NCBI RefSeq assembly: GCF_002257645.1
Contig: NZ_NQMO01000006.1
Coordinates: 62,001-126,000 of the forward strand
From: Paenibacillus sp. XY044
Lineage (GTDB): Bacteria; Bacillota; Bacilli; Paenibacillales; Paenibacillaceae
DNA length: 64,000 bases
Direction: 5' to 3'
Positions 15,202-23,713 of the stretch are shown piece by piece. How positions within the stretch are numbered: position 1 is the stretch's first letter; each line of letters starts with the position of its first letter. The position numbers were made by a program, and so were the translations under genes. The notes below the pieces were generated by a model. The model saw only the letters and a list, made by a program, of their open reading frames with translations. It was not told the DNA's origin and searched no databases.

Positions 15202-15366
15202 TTGGATTACGGATTAAGGAACCGTGTCGTATTGATCACCGGCGGATCTCGGGGGATCGGCAAAGCTGCGGCCGTCCAAGACACCGCCAATCTCATCGTT
15301 TATCTGGGCTCGGCAGCCAACACGTTTGTGAACGGGGAAGAAATCCGTGTAACCGGCGGCAAATAA
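15202..15366 (+). pseudogene. Short-chain dehydrogenase reduced to 54 codons by in-frame deletion
   Basis: A continuous frame joins the first 21 residues of an SDR (NRVVLITGGSRGIGKAAA, the cofactor-binding Gly motif) to its last 28 (TANLIVYLGSAANTFVNGEE and IRVTGGK), omitting about 190 residues with the catalytic Ser-Tyr-Lys. The frame stays open from TTG 15202 to TAA. It keeps a promoter and is followed 19 bases later by an intact SnoaL-like gene, so it now acts as leader for that gene or as a non-catalytic micropeptide. Confidence 0.75.
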
Positions 15367-15385
15367 TTCAAAGGAGATGGAAAAC

Positions 15386-15847
15386 ATGAACTTGAGTCAG
15401 GCACAGGACCGGAAAGAAATCGAACGGCTGTTTGAACAGCTGAAAGGGGCTTGGGGGAAAGGGGACGGCGAGGCATATGGGGCATGCTTTACCGATCAGG
15501 CGGACTATGTCACTTTCCAAGGAGAACATTTGCAGGGAAGAAAGGCGATCGCTGATGTGCATCAGGAGCTGTGGAACGGCGTATTAAGAGGGTCGACGCT
15601 GGATGGGGAGATCACGAAAATCAAGTTCATCACGCCGGAGCTGGCGATCTTTCACGGCGTGGGTGTCGTCAAATTGAGATGGCAGAAACAGGCGCCGAAG
15701 AAACGGGACTCGATCAACACCAATGTAGTCGTAAAGCAAAATGGCGAGTGGCGCATCGCGGCTTTTCAGAACAGCCGGATTTCGGGCCCCGGTTTGATGC
15801 AAAAAATATTCACAAAGCTGAGCTCACGGCGGGTTGTTCAGCAGTAA
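15386..15847 (+). CDS. SgcJ/EcaC-type SnoaL-like (NTF2 fold) protein
   Basis: About 153 residues of NTF2-like fold: an N-terminal helix (EIERLFEQLKGAWGKGDGEA), YGACFTDQADYVTFQGEHLQ, LWNGVLRGS, and the closing strand VVVKQNGEWRIAAFQNSRI. Members of the SgcJ/EcaC group are small cytosolic proteins, some enzymes on polyketide-like substrates, many uncharacterised. ATG 15377 abuts AAAGGAG; ATG 15386 has the right distance. It follows the remnant SDR, with which the intact ancestor was probably an operon. Confidence 0.8.
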   Translation: MNLSQAQDRKEIERLFEQLKGAWGKGDGEAYGACFTDQADYVTFQGEHLQGRKAIADVHQELWNGVLRGSTLDGEITKIKFITPELAIFHGVGVVKLRWQKQAPKKRDSINTNVVVKQNGEWRIAAFQNSRISGPGLMQKIFTKLSSRRVVQQ

Positions 15848-15982
15848 CAAAATCAACCCCTCACGCTTTGCCGGCAATCGCTGCAGCAGGCCGGAAAAGA
15901 CGAAAGGGGTCACCACGTGATCACCACCTCAAATCCTAAACCTCGCGGCTCGGGATTATGAAGTCATCGTATGAAGTTCGTA

Positions 15983-17287
15983 TCAAGCTTTCTTTTTCCG
16001 CGACCAGACGACAACCGGGATCAGAAGCAGGGACAGGAATCCTCCGGCCAAAGAAAGCGCAGAATAGCTGGATTGGGCCACAACCATGCCGGATAACGCT
16101 CCTCCCGATGCCCCGGCTAATGCGATGAGCACATCCACCGTGCCTTGGGTTTTCGCCCGGACATGCGGAGGCGTCGCATCGATAATGGCTGCCGTTCCGC
16201 TAATTAAGCCAAAGTTCCAGCCCAGTCCGAGAAGCGCCAGTGCAAGCACGAGAAAGATCATGGAATCTCCGGGCGCGAATGCAGCCAGCAAGCCTGCCAA
16301 AAGCAAGGTTACTCCGGAGGCATAGGACATTAGGGTCCGTCCGTACTTATCGACGAGAATGCCGGTAATCAGGGAAGGCAGATACATCGCTGCCACATGG
16401 ATGCCGATGACAATGCCGACCTCGCCCAGCCCGTGTCCGTGATGTTTCATGTGGACCGGTGTCATGGTCATAATCGCAACCATCACAATTTGGGTCAGCA
16501 CCATCACCGTCGCACCGACTATGATGCCCGATTTATGAATACCCGCTTCTTGTACGCGGGCCTCCTTCGTGCTATCCAGGCCTTCATTTACGCGCTGTGC
16601 CTCCGCCATCGCCTTGGCCACGATCAGCGGATCCGGCCGCAGGAAGATGAGGAGGACCGCGCCGGCCAAAAGATATGCCGCAGCAGCCAGCATGAATGGA
16701 CCAGAAAGCGCTGGGAAACCTATGGAAGTGGCTACCCCTCCCGTGATATTGACCAGATTCGGTCCGGCCACCGCGCCGAATGTGGTGAAGAGCATAGCGG
16801 CACTAATGGCTTTGGCCCGCTGCGTGGGCAGCGCCAAATCCGTGCCGGCATAACGAGCCTGCAAGTTTGTAGCTGAACCGGCACCGTACACCAACAAAGA
16901 AATAAAAAGAAGTACCAGACTGTTCATGAGGGCTGCCAAAACGACGCCTGCCGCACCAACACCGCCTGCCAAGAAGCCCGCAGCCAGCCCCGTCCGGCGG
17001 CCGAGTCGCTGGGAAAGGCGACCGACGACAAGGGCTGCCCCGGCCGACCCTAACGTAAATAATGCGGAAGGAACTCCAGCATAGCTGTCGGTTCCAAGCA
17101 TGTCTTGGGCAAGCAGCGCTCCCACCGTGATCCCCGCAGCCAGGCCGGCCCCGCCAAATATTTGGGAAATGATGACGGTCATCATCGTCCTTTTATACAA
17201 CTGCCGCTGCTTCTCGGGCGAATCAACGTATTGCATCAAAGGTTCCGGGAGGGTGTTTATCCTTTTTACAACCGTGGTCTCTGACAT
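15983..17287 (-). CDS. MFS transporter in a sulfur-related operon
   Basis: About 434 residues and 12 membrane helices. The loop after helix 2 has VGRLSQRLGRRTG, the MFS signature, and the mid-loop carries PDPLIVAKAMAEAQRVNEGL. GGGAGGA precedes ATG 17287; an upstream in-frame start (17317) lacks a site. It begins 40 bases after the cysteine desulfurase stop and is the third gene behind ArsR-rhodanese and the desulfurase. Substrate unknown; a sulfur or toxic-anion compound is suggested only by the operon. Confidence 0.85.
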   Translation of the reverse strand: MSETTVVKRINTLPEPLMQYVDSPEKQRQLYKRTMMTVIISQIFGGAGLAAGITVGALLAQDMLGTDSYAGVPSALFTLGSAGAALVVGRLSQRLGRRTGLAAGFLAGGVGAAGVVLAALMNSLVLLFISLLVYGAGSATNLQARYAGTDLALPTQRAKAISAAMLFTTFGAVAGPNLVNITGGVATSIGFPALSGPFMLAAAAYLLAGAVLLIFLRPDPLIVAKAMAEAQRVNEGLDSTKEARVQEAGIHKSGIIVGATVMVLTQIVMVAIMTMTPVHMKHHGHGLGEVGIVIGIHVAAMYLPSLITGILVDKYGRTLMSYASGVTLLLAGLLAAFAPGDSMIFLVLALALLGLGWNFGLISGTAAIIDATPPHVRAKTQGTVDVLIALAGASGGALSGMVVAQSSYSALSLAGGFLSLLLIPVVVWSRKKKA

Positions 17288-17326
17288 ACAACGATCCTCC
17301 CTAATTATACAAATCAATTGAATTCA

Positions 17327-18487
17327 TTATTTTTTGGCCCCACACTGCAGCCGGTCTTGGAATAAAGAAATGACGGACTTCACTTCTTCTTTGGTGGTGA
17401 ATCGGCCCAAGCTGAACCGGATTGCGCCCAATCCCTCGTAATCGCTAAGGCCCATGGCCCGCAGCACCGGAGAAAGGGTTGTGCTTCCGGAGTGGCAGGC
17501 GGATCCCGTGGAAGCGGCGATTTCCGGAAAACGACTCAACATTTCCTGCCCGCTCAGCCCTAAGAAGCTTATGTTTAGCGTGTTGGGAAGATTCGTTTCT
17601 GGATCGCCGTTAAACCGGACCTGGTCTCCAAAAGCTGCCTTGAACCCTTCTTTCAAGGCCTCGCGAAGATTTCGGATTTCACGGGAATCGACCTTCTCCG
17701 CTGCAAGTTCTGCCGCTTTGCCCAATCCGACGATATAAGGCACATTTTCGGTGCCTGCCCGTCGGCCGGATTCATGACCGGCCCCGTGCACAAACGGGGC
17801 AAGCGCTGTGCCTTCGCGCACGTAAAGTGCGCCGATGCCCTTGGGCGCGTACAGCTTATGGCCGGCGATGGACAATAAATCGACGCCTAAAGCATCGACG
17901 TTCACCGGGATTTTGCCAAAAGACTGCGCAGCATCCGTGTGCAGCAGGATGCCGTAACGTTTGGCGATTTCAGCAATTTCTTCGATGGGCTGGATCGTGC
18001 CGACCTCGCTGTTGGCATGCATGACCGAAATGAGGATCGTATTGTCACGGATGGCGCGCTCGATATCCGCCGGGGACACCCGGCCCCAGTGATCGACGGG
18101 AACGTAGGTCACTTCAGCGCCCAACGTTTCGAGGAAAGAGCAGGGATTTAGAATCGCCGGATGCTCGATGGTTGTCGTAATGATGTGCCGGCTGCGCCGG
18201 TTGGATGCAAAATAAACCCCTTTTAAAGCGTGATTGTTGGCCTCGGTTCCTCCGCTGGTAAAAATCACTTCATTGGAGTTAGCTCCTATCGCCGCGGCGA
18301 TCCGGCTTCTGGCCTGTTCGATCGTCTCTTTGAGCGATGCCGCCGCCCAGTGCGACGAAGAAGGATTGCCATAGTGCTGCTGAAAAAACGGCAGCATTTC
18401 CTGGAGCACTTCAGGATCTATCGGGGTGCTGGCGTTATAGTCCAGATAAATGGGTTTCGTTACCTCTGTATTTGATATTCCCGCCAT
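17327..18487 (-). CDS. Cysteine desulfurase (NifS/IscS-type)
   Basis: 386 residues, fold-type I PLP enzyme. YLDYNASTPIDPEV starts the protein, PLP-lysine is in SIAGHKLYAPKGIGA near 210, and the catalytic Cys lies in ASTGSACHSGS near 335, a short loop as in class II-like desulfurases. It converts cysteine to alanine and hands persulfide to acceptors. It overlaps the ArsR-rhodanese gene by 28 bases, with AAGGAG before ATG 18487. The rhodanese domain next door may receive the persulfide. No iscU/sufU neighbour is present, so this is unlikely to be the main Fe-S enzyme. Confidence 0.92.
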   Translation of the reverse strand: MAGISNTEVTKPIYLDYNASTPIDPEVLQEMLPFFQQHYGNPSSSHWAAASLKETIEQARSRIAAAIGANSNEVIFTSGGTEANNHALKGVYFASNRRSRHIITTTIEHPAILNPCSFLETLGAEVTYVPVDHWGRVSPADIERAIRDNTILISVMHANSEVGTIQPIEEIAEIAKRYGILLHTDAAQSFGKIPVNVDALGVDLLSIAGHKLYAPKGIGALYVREGTALAPFVHGAGHESGRRAGTENVPYIVGLGKAAELAAEKVDSREIRNLREALKEGFKAAFGDQVRFNGDPETNLPNTLNISFLGLSGQEMLSRFPEIAASTGSACHSGSTTLSPVLRAMGLSDYEGLGAIRFSLGRFTTKEEVKSVISLFQDRLQCGAKK

Positions 18488-19125
18488 TCGTAAACTCCTT
18501 CCTCCACCCGGTAAGCCGTGAATCCCTCACTCTGCATCTTCTCAACCGCCTCGGCCGAAGAAACGCAGTAAGGTCCGCGGCAATACGCGGCAATTTGGGT
18601 TCCCTTGGGCAGACTTTGTAAGTATTGATGAAGCTCCTGCATCGGAACGGATATCGCTCCGGGAATATGTCCTGCCTCAAATTCGTCCGCCGGGCGTACA
18701 TCCAGCAAAATAATGCTGCCTTCGTTCATTTTGCTCAGCACTTCATCCAAAGACAGGGTCTGTACATCTTCACACTGATCCAGAAATTCGTTTTTCATTC
18801 GGGTAATGTCGGCCAGCTGCATTTCGCTCATTCGCCATAGAGAATTCAAAAAGCCTTCGATATGGGGACCAGCCAAGGAGTAAATGACATACGTTCCCCG
18901 CTTGCTGAATTTCACCAGGTTGGCGTCCAGTAAAATTTGGAGATGTCGTGAAACGTTAGCCACGCTCATTGCTGTGGCCTCGGCCAGTTTTTCAACGGAT
19001 TTGGGTCCCTGGGATAACAAATGCATGAGTTCGAGCCTTTTATCGCTGGACAGACATTTCCCGATTCGGGCGAACTGCCGGTACAAGTCGTCTTTGAAAG
19101 CACGAATGGGAAGATCGTGGTCCAT
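18460..19125 (-). CDS. ArsR regulator fused to a rhodanese domain
   Basis: 221 residues. The N-terminal 100 form an ArsR winged helix (RLELMHLLSQGPKSVEKLAE, ATAMSVANVSRHLQIL); the C-terminal 100 form a rhodanese (LLDVRPADEFEAGHIPGAIS) with active-site Cys in AYCRGPYCVSSAEAV. The second Cys in that loop could form a disulfide or trisulfide. The fusion suggests a repressor sensing sulfane sulfur or another thiol-reactive species. The start at 19125 is fair (AAAGG). First gene of a three-gene operon behind a 20-bp palindrome. Confidence 0.9.
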   Translation of the reverse strand: MDHDLPIRAFKDDLYRQFARIGKCLSSDKRLELMHLLSQGPKSVEKLAEATAMSVANVSRHLQILLDANLVKFSKRGTYVIYSLAGPHIEGFLNSLWRMSEMQLADITRMKNEFLDQCEDVQTLSLDEVLSKMNEGSIILLDVRPADEFEAGHIPGAISVPMQELHQYLQSLPKGTQIAAYCRGPYCVSSAEAVEKMQSEGFTAYRVEEGVYEWREYQIQR

Positions 19126-19148
19126 AGGTATCCCAACCTTTCTAAAAT

Positions 19149-19196
19149 ATTCAATTAATTAATTGAATTATAATTGCGGCTTTCTTTGATCGTCAA
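19149..19196 (-). promoter_or_regulatory. Promoter and 20-bp palindromic operator of the ArsR-rhodanese operon
   Basis: Minus strand TTGACG (complement of 19191-19196), 18-base spacer, TATAAT (complement of 19167-19172). A perfect palindrome ATTCAATTAATTAATTGAAT (19149-19168) touches the -10 and covers the start point, typical of ArsR autorepression. A related CAATTGAATTCATT lies at 17312-17325 before the MFS gene. Confidence 0.75.
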
Positions 19197-19568
19197 GGTG
19201 GAAATAAGTTCAAGGCTCGGCTATGTTTTTTTTCAAAATCCCGATAATGGTTAGGCAAACCCGACCTGAATGGGTAATGAATGGTAGCTAACTTGCTTCC
19301 TTTATCCGCGGACTGTGTTAGGCTTAGTAGTAAATTGCTATTTTTCTGTAGAGATCGAACTAATGTTTTGCACTGGATTTCCTGTTATAACGGCCTAATA
19401 CGGCCTATATCATTCATTTCCTTAATTCATTCTATATGGTTGAAAATGTATTTTTAGGAATGATTGGTTTTTTGGTAAAATAGGATACCAGGTGGGAGAA
19501 TACCTGCTACCAGAAAGAGAAAGTATGAAGGGAAACAACATTCGGCTTGACCGAGAAGGGGAGGACAT
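19197..19568. other. 372-base AT-rich gap with no recognised gene
   Basis: No ORF with family resemblance. ACCAGGT-N8-ACCTG near 19490-19512 is a small inverted repeat upstream of the amino-acid transporter and could be regulatory; no clear riboswitch or promoter pair was found. Confidence 0.5.
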
Positions 19569-21017
19569 ATGAAATCCATAAAGGCATCATTATTTTCAAT
19601 TGCGCTGCTGCTCCTCGTGGTAACCGGATGGTCCGGTTTGGCGGGAAGCGCCACAGCTGCGCCGGATTCCGGCAAAACCTATGTCATCGGTACCGATATT
19701 ACGTTTGCTCCGTTTGAGTTTCAGGACGTCAGCGGCAAATTTGTCGGGATCGACATGGATCTGATGGAGGCCATCGCCAAGGATCAGAATTTTAAGTATG
19801 AAATCAAGCCGCTGGGCTTTAACGCAGCCGTCCAGGCGCTGGAAGCGAACCAGGTGGACGGCGTCATTGCAGGGATGAGCATTACCGACGAACGGAAGCA
19901 GAAATTCGACTTCTCGGAGCCCTATTTCCAATCCGGCGTGGTCATGGCCATCAGCAAAAACAATGATACCGTCAAGAGCTACGAGGATCTAAAAGGAAAG
20001 AAAGTAGCCGTAAAGACTGGTACAGAAGGCTACAGCTTCGCCGAATCCATCGCTCCGAAGTACGGGTTCACCATCGTACCGTTCGACGACTCTTCGCAGA
20101 TGTACGATGACGTCAAAACCGGGAACTCCGTAGCCTGCTTTGACGATTATCCTGTGCTCGCCTATGGGGTGACCCAAAACAACGGGCTCAAGATCGTGAC
20201 CGACAAGGAAGAAGGCGGCTCCTACGGCTTTGCGGTCAGCAAAGGCAAGAACCAGGAGCTGATGCAAAAGTTCAACGACGGTCTGACCAATCTCAAAGCC
20301 AGCGGGGAGTATGACCAGATTCTCGAGAAGTATCTGGGCGAAAATGCATCCGGACCGGCGAATCAAAGCCGCTGGGGACTGATTCAGGATTCGCTGCCGC
20401 CGCTGCTGACGGGTCTTGGCAAGACGCTGCTGTACACGATCGTGTCGCTGTTCTTTGCCTTTATCCTGGGGCTGATCTTCGGCTTTATGAAAGTGGGACG
20501 CAATAAATTTCTCCGCGGCCTAGCGACGGTATTCGTTGACGTATTCCGCGGCATTCCGCTGATCGTCCTTGCTTTCTTTATTTATTTCGGTATTCCGCAG
20601 GCTTTCGGCTTCACGATGCCGCTGTTCCTGGCGGCCATTCTGACGCTCAGTCTGAATGCCGGCGCTTACGTAACGGAAATTATCCGGGGCGGCATTCAGT
20701 CGATCGACCGCGGACAAATGGAAGCGGCCCGTTCGCTCGGTCTGCCTTACCGCAAATCGATGATGAAGATTATTATTCCGCAGGCGATCCGCGTCATGAT
20801 TCCGGCATTCATCAATCAGCTGGTCATTACGTTGAAGGATACGTCGATTCTGTCGGCGATCGGTCTGGTCGAGCTTACGCAATCTGGCAAAATCATTATC
20901 GCCAGAACGTTCTCGTCATTTGATATTTGGCTGGTCGTAGCCATCATGTATCTGATCGTCATCACGATTTTAACGAAACTTTCAGGCTTCTTGGAAGGGA
21001 GGTTGCGCCGTGGGTAA
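19569..21017 (+). CDS. Polar amino-acid ABC transporter: binding protein fused to permease
   Basis: 482 residues. Signal peptide (about 1-30, ending SATAA), a type II periplasmic-binding fold (about 35-260; IGTDITFAPFEFQD, GMSITDERKQKFDFSEPYF), then a GlnP/HisM-type permease with EAARSLGLPYRKSMMKI. In such fusions the binding domain is tethered outside the membrane. It is likely for glutamine, arginine or a similar polar amino acid; the exact ligand cannot be read. GGGGAGG precedes ATG. It overlaps the ATPase gene by eight bases. Confidence 0.92.
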   Translation: MKSIKASLFSIALLLLVVTGWSGLAGSATAAPDSGKTYVIGTDITFAPFEFQDVSGKFVGIDMDLMEAIAKDQNFKYEIKPLGFNAAVQALEANQVDGVIAGMSITDERKQKFDFSEPYFQSGVVMAISKNNDTVKSYEDLKGKKVAVKTGTEGYSFAESIAPKYGFTIVPFDDSSQMYDDVKTGNSVACFDDYPVLAYGVTQNNGLKIVTDKEEGGSYGFAVSKGKNQELMQKFNDGLTNLKASGEYDQILEKYLGENASGPANQSRWGLIQDSLPPLLTGLGKTLLYTIVSLFFAFILGLIFGFMKVGRNKFLRGLATVFVDVFRGIPLIVLAFFIYFGIPQAFGFTMPLFLAAILTLSLNAGAYVTEIIRGGIQSIDRGQMEAARSLGLPYRKSMMKIIIPQAIRVMIPAFINQLVITLKDTSILSAIGLVELTQSGKIIIARTFSSFDIWLVVAIMYLIVITILTKLSGFLEGRLRRG

Positions 21018-21738
21018 GATTCGGGTTGAAGGATTACAGAAAAGCTTTGGTGCCAACCAGGTGCTGAAGGGAATCGATATGCAGGTCAAGGAAGGCGAGG
21101 TCGTGTGCGTGATCGGCCCTTCCGGCTCGGGCAAAAGTACGTTTCTGCGCTGCATTAACCAGCTCGATGACATTACCGCAGGCCGGGTCATCGTCGATGA
21201 CCAGGATCTGAACGATTCGAAGACGGACATTAACAAGGCGCGTGAAAACATCGGCATGGTGTTCCAGCATTTTAACCTGTTTCCGCATTTCAACGTGCTG
21301 AAGAATATCATGTTCGCTCCGATGGAGCTGGGTAAAATGAACGCGAAGCAGGCACATGAGACGGCGATGCGCCTCTTGGAGCGGGTCGGACTCTCCGACA
21401 AGGCCGACGCGTTCCCGAGCCAGCTGTCGGGCGGGCAGAAGCAGCGCGTGGCGATCGCCCGCGCGCTCGCGATGAATCCCGACGTCATGCTGTTCGACGA
21501 GCCGACGTCCGCGCTGGACCCCGAGATGGTCGGCGAAGTGCTCGGCGTCATGAAGGATCTGGCCCGCGAAGGCATGACGATGATGATCGTCACGCACGAG
21601 ATGGGCTTCGCCCGCGAGGTGGCGGACCGGGTCGTCTTCATGGACGGCGGCTATATCGTTGAGGAAGGACCGCCGGAGGAAGTGTTCGGCCAGCCGAAGA
21701 ACGAGCGTACGATCAGCTTCTTGGATAAGGTGCTGTAG
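21010..21738 (+). CDS. Polar amino-acid ABC transporter ATPase
   Basis: 242 residues with all ABC motifs: Walker A GPSGSGKST, Q-loop MVFQHFNLFPHFNVL, signature LSGGQKQRVAIARALAMNP, Walker B VMLFDEPTSALDPEM, H-loop VTHEMGFA. Closest in form to GlnQ. GTG 21010 lies inside the end of the permease gene with GGGAGG upstream. It drives the fused permease before it. Confidence 0.95.
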   Translation: MGKIRVEGLQKSFGANQVLKGIDMQVKEGEVVCVIGPSGSGKSTFLRCINQLDDITAGRVIVDDQDLNDSKTDINKARENIGMVFQHFNLFPHFNVLKNIMFAPMELGKMNAKQAHETAMRLLERVGLSDKADAFPSQLSGGQKQRVAIARALAMNPDVMLFDEPTSALDPEMVGEVLGVMKDLAREGMTMMIVTHEMGFAREVADRVVFMDGGYIVEEGPPEEVFGQPKNERTISFLDKVL

Positions 21739-21814
21739 GCGTGCCTTTAGCGTGAGTTAAGCCCTGTGATAGACCGTTACCGGTAATCACAGCGGTTTGG
21801 ATAAAAGTCCGGTC

Positions 21815-21846
21815 GGGCAGCATTGGCTGCCTGGCTGGGCTTTTTT
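21815..21846 (+). terminator. Terminator of the amino-acid ABC operon
   Basis: GGGCAGC-ATTG-GCTGCC extended by weaker pairs, followed by GGGCTTTTTT. Confidence 0.7.
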
Positions 21847-21909
21847 ATTGACCTCATCGTCATTTTGTCCCCATCTATTGCCAATCTGGATGTTGTTCTA
21901 TATACTCAA

Positions 21910-21930
21910 ATACATAGTATTACGATGTAT
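21910..21930. promoter_or_regulatory. Inverted repeat ATACAT-N9-ATGTAT before a PadR gene
   Basis: PadR repressors commonly bind ATGT/ACAT-containing inverted repeats. This one lies 28 bases before the padR ATG and is probably its autoregulatory site. TAGTAT at 21915-21920 could be the -10. Confidence 0.55.
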
Positions 21931-21958
21931 TGTAAATCTAGGTATTAGGAGAATAAGT

Positions 21959-22288
21959 ATGGCAATTAATAAAGAACTGCTCAAGGGCAGCACGGTGATT
22001 TTGCTGCTGACGGTGCTGAACAAGAAGGAAATGTACGGTTACGAATTGATCAAGGAAATTGAGAAGAGCTCAGAAGGCGTCTTTTCCATGAAGGAAGGAA
22101 CGCTCTATCCGATTCTGCACACCCTGGAGTCGGAAGGCTGGCTGGAAGCTTACTGGAGCACGCATGACGGCCGCAAACGGAAGTATTACCGGATGACCGA
22201 CCAGGGCCGGAATCAATTGAGAGAAAAGCAGCAGGAATGGGTCCGGTTCCGCACGGCGGTTGATACGGTGATCGGGGAGGGAATCTGA
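21959..22288 (+). CDS. PadR-family transcriptional regulator
   Basis: 109 residues with the PadR winged helix: LLKGSTVILLLTVLNKKEMY, GYELIKEIEKSSEGVFSMKE, GTLYPILHTLESEGWLEAYW, KRKYYRMTDQG. The frame opens at 21797, but ATG 21959 with TAGGAGA upstream begins the domain properly. Its stop overlaps the next start by one base (TGATG). It likely controls the SEDS-like protein gene behind it. Confidence 0.92.
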   Translation: MAINKELLKGSTVILLLTVLNKKEMYGYELIKEIEKSSEGVFSMKEGTLYPILHTLESEGWLEAYWSTHDGRKRKYYRMTDQGRNQLREKQQEWVRFRTAVDTVIGEGI

Positions 22289-23583
22289 TGCGGTCTATGG
22301 AACAGGATGCGGTGGTTCAGGAATTTCTCGGCCGGGTGTGCCGGCATATCCGCGTGAAATCCATGCATGCCGAAATCCGCGAGGAGTTGGGGAGTCATAT
22401 TGCGGAACGGATGGACATGCTGGCATCCGAAGGGGTTGCTGAGGAACACCGTGCGCGGGAAGCGATTAAGTTGATGGGCGATCCGGACGACATTGGGCGA
22501 AGCCTTCACCAGGCGCATAAGCCCGTGTTCGACTGGAAGCTCGTTGTTCTTTTGGCTCTGCTGGCGATCGTGGGGTTGTTTGGATTACTGAATGTGCAGA
22601 TGTCGGGTTTGAAGCTGTGGAGCTCCATCCAGCTGGTCGAGAAGAAGCTCTTCATTGTTGTGCTGGGGTTTGTTGCCCTGTTTATTTGTTATTTCCTGGA
22701 CTACCGGAAGCTGAAAAGGTATTCTGGAGTGTTATTCTGGGGAACCATCGCCTTAATGGCTTTAACGTTGAAGGTAGGAATAACGACAAACGGGCAGAAC
22801 GTGTTCTTGGCCTTCGGTCCCTTTGGCATGAACGTGATGGCCGCATCCATATTGCCATTGCTCATTGCGGCGTCGGGCCTGAACCATAAATTCAGTAGCA
22901 AGGATGCAGTCGGCTGGATCAAGTTCGCGGCCCAAATGGTCATTCCAGTCGTGCTGTATTGGCAAAGCGGGTCTTTGCTGTACGGCTGCATTTATTTGGC
23001 GGGGTTCGGGATTATCGCACTGCGGCACAACCGGGTTCCACTGCTTGCTGTCGGACTGCCAATCCTTTCGCTATACATATACAAACTGACGCAGACCCCT
23101 TACCTCGTGGAGCGGCTGCAGTCCTTTTTAAGCGCACAGGATAAAGATTACCAGACCATACAGACGATTGGGGCGATCCGTTCCGCAGGATGGACGGGCC
23201 ACGGATTCGCGGCGGCTAACGAAACCCTCCCGTATATCTATGACGAATCGATGTACCCGTATCTCATTTACTGCTTTGGATGGGGGGCCGGGATCGTCAT
23301 CGGGCTGCTGGTCATCGGATTCCTGATCCGAATTTGGAAGATGGGCGTGTCTATTCGGGATGAATATGCCACCTGTATATTTTCCGCGTTCATTGTCGTC
23401 TTTGGCATTCGGCTGTTGTGGCCGCTGCTTATGGCGTATGGGGTAGTACCCATCGTGGGGCAGAGCCTGCCTTTTGTCGGCTACGGCGGGTTTACGCAGG
23501 TGATTGATTTTTGCGCCATGGGGCTGCTGTTATCGATCTATCGGCGCAAGCAGATGCTTCCCGCAAGGATGGAGACCGTTTGA
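22288..23583 (+). CDS. FtsW/RodA/SpoVE-like membrane protein with N-terminal permease-prefix domain
   Basis: 431 residues. The first 75 are a HAAS/permease-prefix helical domain (EIREELGSHIAERMDMLASE, AIKLMGDPDDIGRSLHQ), normally fused to other membrane proteins and co-encoded with PadR. The rest has about ten helices with SEDS features (FAAANETLPYIYDES, GQSLPFVGYGGFTQVIDFCA). SEDS proteins polymerise glycan strands. The usual TDF and EELG signatures are not recognisable (YDESMYPYLIYCFGWGAG occupies that place), so activity is uncertain. Confidence 0.8.
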   Translation: MRSMEQDAVVQEFLGRVCRHIRVKSMHAEIREELGSHIAERMDMLASEGVAEEHRAREAIKLMGDPDDIGRSLHQAHKPVFDWKLVVLLALLAIVGLFGLLNVQMSGLKLWSSIQLVEKKLFIVVLGFVALFICYFLDYRKLKRYSGVLFWGTIALMALTLKVGITTNGQNVFLAFGPFGMNVMAASILPLLIAASGLNHKFSSKDAVGWIKFAAQMVIPVVLYWQSGSLLYGCIYLAGFGIIALRHNRVPLLAVGLPILSLYIYKLTQTPYLVERLQSFLSAQDKDYQTIQTIGAIRSAGWTGHGFAAANETLPYIYDESMYPYLIYCFGWGAGIVIGLLVIGFLIRIWKMGVSIRDEYATCIFSAFIVVFGIRLLWPLLMAYGVVPIVGQSLPFVGYGGFTQVIDFCAMGLLLSIYRRKQMLPARMETV

Positions 23584-23588
23584 AAAAC

Positions 23589-23628
23589 AAGGCCAAGCCC
23601 GATATTTCCGGGTTTTGGTCTTTTTGCT
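23589..23628 (+). terminator. Terminator of the PadR/SEDS-like operon
   Basis: GGCCAA-G-CCCG, loop ATATTTC, CGGG-T-TTTGGTC followed by TTTTT, six bases after the stop. Confidence 0.8.
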
Positions 23629-23634
23629 ATTGCA

Positions 23635-23671
23635 ATATACAGTGATACTGTATATAGTGTAAATATACAGT
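23635..23671. promoter_or_regulatory. PadR-type operator, perfect 9-bp inverted repeat plus a third half-site
   Basis: ATATACAGT-GAT-ACTGTATAT (23635-23655) with an extra ATATACAGT at 23663-23671. Sits 43-79 bases upstream of the second padR start. Confidence 0.65.
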
Positions 23672-23713
23672 TGAACGATATAAAGTGTGACTGAGCAAAT
23701 GGGAGGTACTTCA

